IMG/VR virus record: IMGVR_UViG_3300006104_000005
Span: 1 to 40,255 of that record
DNA length: 40,255 nt
Strand: one strand, 5' to 3'
Origin: a virus
Shown: in pieces, positions 37,489-40,255 of the stretch
Numbering within the stretch: position 1 is the first letter of the stretch
How the letters are laid out: each line of letters opens with the position of its first letter
Program-made: the position numbers and the translations under genes
The notes under the pieces: model-generated
Seen by the model: the letters and a program-made list of their open reading frames with translations, nothing else
Database searches by the model: none
What the model was told of the DNA's origin: nothing

Positions 37489-39287
37489 ACATCGTTGAGA
37501 AGGCAGCACGGGCAGCATGGAAGCCAATAGACCAAAGACCTCCTTGGGCATGGGCTGAAGAGCATATCCAGATCGACAAAACATCTCCTTTTCCGGGCAA
37601 GTACCGCTCAGATACTGCACCGTGGACAAAAGAACTGATGGAGGTTTTTGCGGATAACCGCATCAACGACATTTCCGTGATGTGTTCAGCCCAGAGTGCC
37701 AAGACACAAACCATTATGATCCTGCTCGCATGGGCAATTGCAGAAGATCCAGCCCCTGCAATGTGGGTTATGGCAGCACAGGATGAAGCAAAAACATTTT
37801 GCCAGACACGACTGATGCCAACCCTGCGTGAATGCAAGCCAGTTGCCGACCTGATGCCGAACAACCGGAGTTCAATTCGTGGACTAGAAATCGACTTTAC
37901 GTCCATGCCGCTTGTTGTGAATGGGTCGAATAGCCCATCCAAACTTCAATCCAAGCCAATCCGATGGTTGTTTTTGGATGAGGTAAGAAACTATCCAGCA
38001 GGTGCTTTGGAAATGGCACTAAAGCGCACCAGATCGTTTTGGAATGCCCGTCGAGTCATCATATCAACCCCAGACATGGAGAGTGATGCTGTTCACATGG
38101 CTTTCTTGGCTGGGGATCAAAGGCATTACTACGTTTCGTGTCCGGATTGCTCTCATTATTTTGTTTTGTCGTGGGAGACAATCAAATGGGACGACACCCC
38201 ATTCACAAGACCGGACGGGGCATGGATCATGGATAACGTGGCTGAAACAATCAGGTGTGAATGCCCTAAGTGTGGTCATCGAATCTATGACAAGCCGCAA
38301 GTGCGACGTGAATTGGCAATTTCAGGGAAATGGATTCCGCACAATCCCAACGCCCCGAAAAACCGTGTTTCCTTTACTTGGAATGCCCTTGTTCCCCCTT
38401 GGGTGCGGTGGCGTGATCTTGTTGAAGAGTTTTTAGAGGCAAACAAGTCACTTACTTGGAAGGATCACGAGAAGCTCAAGTCCTTTGTAAATGAATCACT
38501 AGGTCAGCCTTGGGCTGATACCATGAAGGACATCAGGGATTGGTCGTGGGTTTCCGAACGCAAAGCCACCTACGAGTTACGGGAGCATTGGTCAGCTGAA
38601 TACAAACGATTCCTTACCGTGGACGTGCAAAAAGACCATATCTGGTACTTGTGCAGGGCATGGGCCAAAGGTGGTGCTAGTCGATTGGTTGATTTTGGCA
38701 AGGTGTGGAATTTCGACGAACTCAGGCAAATTCAAAAAGACCTACGGGTCAATGACGACGACGTTGCAATCGACTCAGGATACAACGCTACGATGGTCTA
38801 TTCCGAGATCGTTAAATCCGGATACCGATGGAAGGCTTTCAAGGGAGATCGAGCCACCTACTTCTCACACAACGGTGTACGCAAATGCTGGACATCTAGC
38901 AGTGCCGATCCAGCAATAGGAACGTCCATGCAGGGCAAAATGAAGCCCGTGAAGCTGTTCATTTGGGCAAACCACCTAACCAAGGACACCCTTGCAATGT
39001 ATATGAAGGGGTTGGCTGCGCCTTGGGAAATACCAGAATCTGCATCCCAGCAATACCTCGACCAGATCACGGCAGAAAGCAGGGAGCAATTAGTATCCGC
39101 TAAAGGGGTCGTTTCTTACGAATGGGTTAGAGTCAGAAAGGATAACCACGCATTTGACTTGGAGTGCATGAACCTTATCTGCGCTTTAATCACCAAAGTC
39201 ACCTCAATGCCGTCACTGCCTGAAGACGCAAGCCCAACTGACACAGTTTCTGCTATTTCAACCGAAACTGACACTTCCGAAAATTAG
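37485..39287 (+). CDS. Terminase large subunit, GpA family
   Basis: This 600-residue packaging motor has an ATPase domain with an atypical Walker A region in SAQSAKTQT (68-76) and Walker B WLFLDE (161-166). Characteristic GpA-family knuckles follow: CPDC (219-222) and CECPKCGH (258-265). The C-terminal nuclease domain has TVDVQKDHIWYL and DDDVAIDSGY acidic sites for metal. GpA-type terminases usually cut at cos sites, so the phage probably has cohesive ends, although the ends cannot be seen in a circular contig. It overlaps the small subunit (ATGA). Confidence 0.9.
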   Translation: MNIVEKAARAAWKPIDQRPPWAWAEEHIQIDKTSPFPGKYRSDTAPWTKELMEVFADNRINDISVMCSAQSAKTQTIMILLAWAIAEDPAPAMWVMAAQDEAKTFCQTRLMPTLRECKPVADLMPNNRSSIRGLEIDFTSMPLVVNGSNSPSKLQSKPIRWLFLDEVRNYPAGALEMALKRTRSFWNARRVIISTPDMESDAVHMAFLAGDQRHYYVSCPDCSHYFVLSWETIKWDDTPFTRPDGAWIMDNVAETIRCECPKCGHRIYDKPQVRRELAISGKWIPHNPNAPKNRVSFTWNALVPPWVRWRDLVEEFLEANKSLTWKDHEKLKSFVNESLGQPWADTMKDIRDWSWVSERKATYELREHWSAEYKRFLTVDVQKDHIWYLCRAWAKGGASRLVDFGKVWNFDELRQIQKDLRVNDDDVAIDSGYNATMVYSEIVKSGYRWKAFKGDRATYFSHNGVRKCWTSSSADPAIGTSMQGKMKPVKLFIWANHLTKDTLAMYMKGLAAPWEIPESASQQYLDQITAESREQLVSAKGVVSYEWVRVRKDNHAFDLECMNLICALITKVTSMPSLPEDASPTDTVSAISTETDTSEN

Positions 39288-39288
39288 T

Positions 39289-39564
39289 ATGGCTCAAGAA
39301 GCAAACTTCCTCCGGATCTACCGTCGTTACACCGACGCAGAACTGGCTGCCGAGATAGCTACTCTCAAGACGCAACTCCAAGACCCCTACATCTCTGTAG
39401 GAAGTGGAGGAAGTACGGCACAAAAGGACATCGACTTTATTGCCAAGAAGCTAGATGGAGCCTTGCAGGCCCAGTTTGAGCGCACAAACGGCAAAAGGGG
39501 AACACGCACAACCCTTGCATCGTTCGGAGGAAGCCGACGCAATTGGTCGGGTCGCTATTTCTAA
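39289..39564 (+). CDS. gpW-position head-tail joining protein (putative)
   Basis: This 91-residue protein lies between large terminase and portal, where lambda has gene W (68 aa, head-tail joining). It has a helix-forming N terminus (YRRYTDAELAAEIATLKTQL) that matches the tetrahedral small helix arrangement only loosely. The C-terminal tail is basic with GGSRRNWSGRYF. The role is inferred mainly from position. Confidence 0.5.
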   Translation: MAQEANFLRIYRRYTDAELAAEIATLKTQLQDPYISVGSGGSTAQKDIDFIAKKLDGALQAQFERTNGKRGTRTTLASFGGSRRNWSGRYF

Positions 39565-39567
39565 AAC

Positions 39568-40255
39568 ATGATCCCAAAAACAAAACCAAACTTTATCGAC
39601 CGACTCGTCGGGTTTGTCGATCCGTCCGCTGGAATCAAGCGCATTAAAGCCCGTGAGGCACTGGCACTTACTCAGTTTTCATACAATGCTGCCAAAGGGG
39701 GGCGCGATAGGGCATTGGTTCCTACTACAGGCAATTCTTCATCGGAAGCAGGAATCAATCAAAGAGACCGCATTCAACTTATTTGGGAAGCCCGTGCATT
39801 GTGCTATAACTTCCCACTGGTCAAGGGGTTAATCAACAATCTGGCACTATATTCGTTTGGTTCATTGCGGTATCAGCCCAGAACCGGAGATAAGAATGTT
39901 GATCGGCAATACTCAGATTACCTGAACTACGCATTTGAAAACTGCGATGTTACCCGTCGCCACAATCTTACCACCCTTGCCAACCTTGTATTCAAGGGGA
40001 TGCTGCGAGATGGAGATATTGGAGTTGTTGTACGTTGGACTCCAGAAGGCCCGATGCTTCAACTTGTTGAATCTGATTGTATTGGTCGCCCATTAGAAGC
40101 CCCACACTCAGAAGTCTACATTGGGGGAATTACAAGAGACCCGAATACCGGAGCCCCGCTGCTGTATCGTGTGTATTACCGAACCCGTGAAGGGCTTTAC
40201 ATCGAACCCGTTGAAATTGAGGCAAACCGATTCTTTCACGTTTTTGATCCTTCTC
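39568..40255 (+). CDS. Portal protein, 5' part
   Basis: This is the N-terminal 229 residues of the portal gene, continued at position 1 (the final 50 bases are duplicated there). It starts MIPKTKPNFIDRLVGFVDP and contains GINQRDRIQLIWEARALCYNFPLVKGLINNL and LVFKGMLRDGDIGVVV, typical of lambda-type portals. There are three bases between the previous stop and the ATG. Together with 1-1477 it makes a product of about 704 residues with a nuclease-like C-terminal domain. Confidence 0.9.
   Translation, partial: MIPKTKPNFIDRLVGFVDPSAGIKRIKAREALALTQFSYNAAKGGRDRALVPTTGNSSSEAGINQRDRIQLIWEARALCYNFPLVKGLINNLALYSFGSLRYQPRTGDKNVDRQYSDYLNYAFENCDVTRRHNLTTLANLVFKGMLRDGDIGVVVRWTPEGPMLQLVESDCIGRPLEAPHSEVYIGGITRDPNTGAPLLYRVYYRTREGLYIEPVEIEANRFFHVFDPS
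40206..40255. repeat. Terminal overlap, right copy
   Basis: These bases are identical to positions 1-50. They mark circular closure of the assembly within the portal gene. Confidence 0.95.

Noticed and set aside
1-40255. Biological direct terminal repeats of 50 bases
   Set aside because: The repeat lies mid-gene with continuous frame and its length fits an assembly overlap.

Overview
The window is a complete genome of a temperate tailed phage (Caudoviricetes, lambda-like head module) with its circle opened inside the portal gene. The last 50 bases (40206-40255) repeat the first 50, and the portal reading frame that starts at 39568 continues in frame across the join to 1477. The unique circle is therefore 40,205 bp. 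The host cannot be named from sequence alone. A lipobox-bearing, spanin-like lysis protein suggests a Gram-negative, diderm host. An attP core matching the 3' half of a tRNA-Lys(CTT) gene beside a tyrosine integrase shows that the phage can integrate.

Rightward block (34663 through the join to 20950, + strand). It holds a histone-H1-like basic protein, a PP-loop ATPase and a ParB/Srx-like protein, then packaging (small terminase, GpA-type large terminase, a small gpW-position protein, portal) and head genes (protease fused to scaffold, decoration protein, major capsid protein, terminator). The tail follows: connector genes, two tandem tail-tube-like paralogues, a tail chaperone pair joined by a -1 frameshift, a short tape measure and distal tail proteins. 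Next is an unusual adhesion cluster: a 518-residue Ser/Thr-rich protein, a glycosyltransferase, a repetitive fibre and a protein with about 42 cysteines. Lysis genes (two holin-like proteins, a spanin-like lipoprotein, a GH108-type endolysin), a metallophosphoesterase, an HExxH protein, two DNA-binding-like proteins, attP and the integrase close the block.

Leftward block (33911 down to 20947, - strand). It starts at a 0.75 kb non-coding divergent region. A MoxR-type AAA ATPase and its HExxH/VWA partner come first, then small zinc-ribbon and membrane proteins and a strong terminator. After a second 0.48 kb non-coding gap come an RHH protein, an excisionase-like HTH protein, a Bet/RecT annealing protein, a PD-(D/E)XK nuclease with a Cas4/AddB-like cysteine pattern, a RusA resolvase, a replication initiator and a DnaC-like helicase loader. 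A chain of small, translationally coupled genes meets the integrase tail to tail. An ASCH-domain gene is the only leftward gene inside the rightward block.

The most interesting signals are nucleotide motifs not explained by the genes. Nine leftward genes have a CACACACA leader in place of a Shine-Dalgarno site, which also fixes a TTG start for the ASCH gene. A GGTTTAAG element lies before starts of both strands. A GGTGGCAGCT word occurs eight times in 28.3-34.6 kb, always in the same orientation and in different reading frames. A TTGACAA word follows stop codons in the late operon. At the protein level, the Ser/Thr-rich protein next to a glycosyltransferase and a cysteine-rich repeat protein look like a glycosylated adhesion device, and the portal carries a nuclease-like C-terminal domain.
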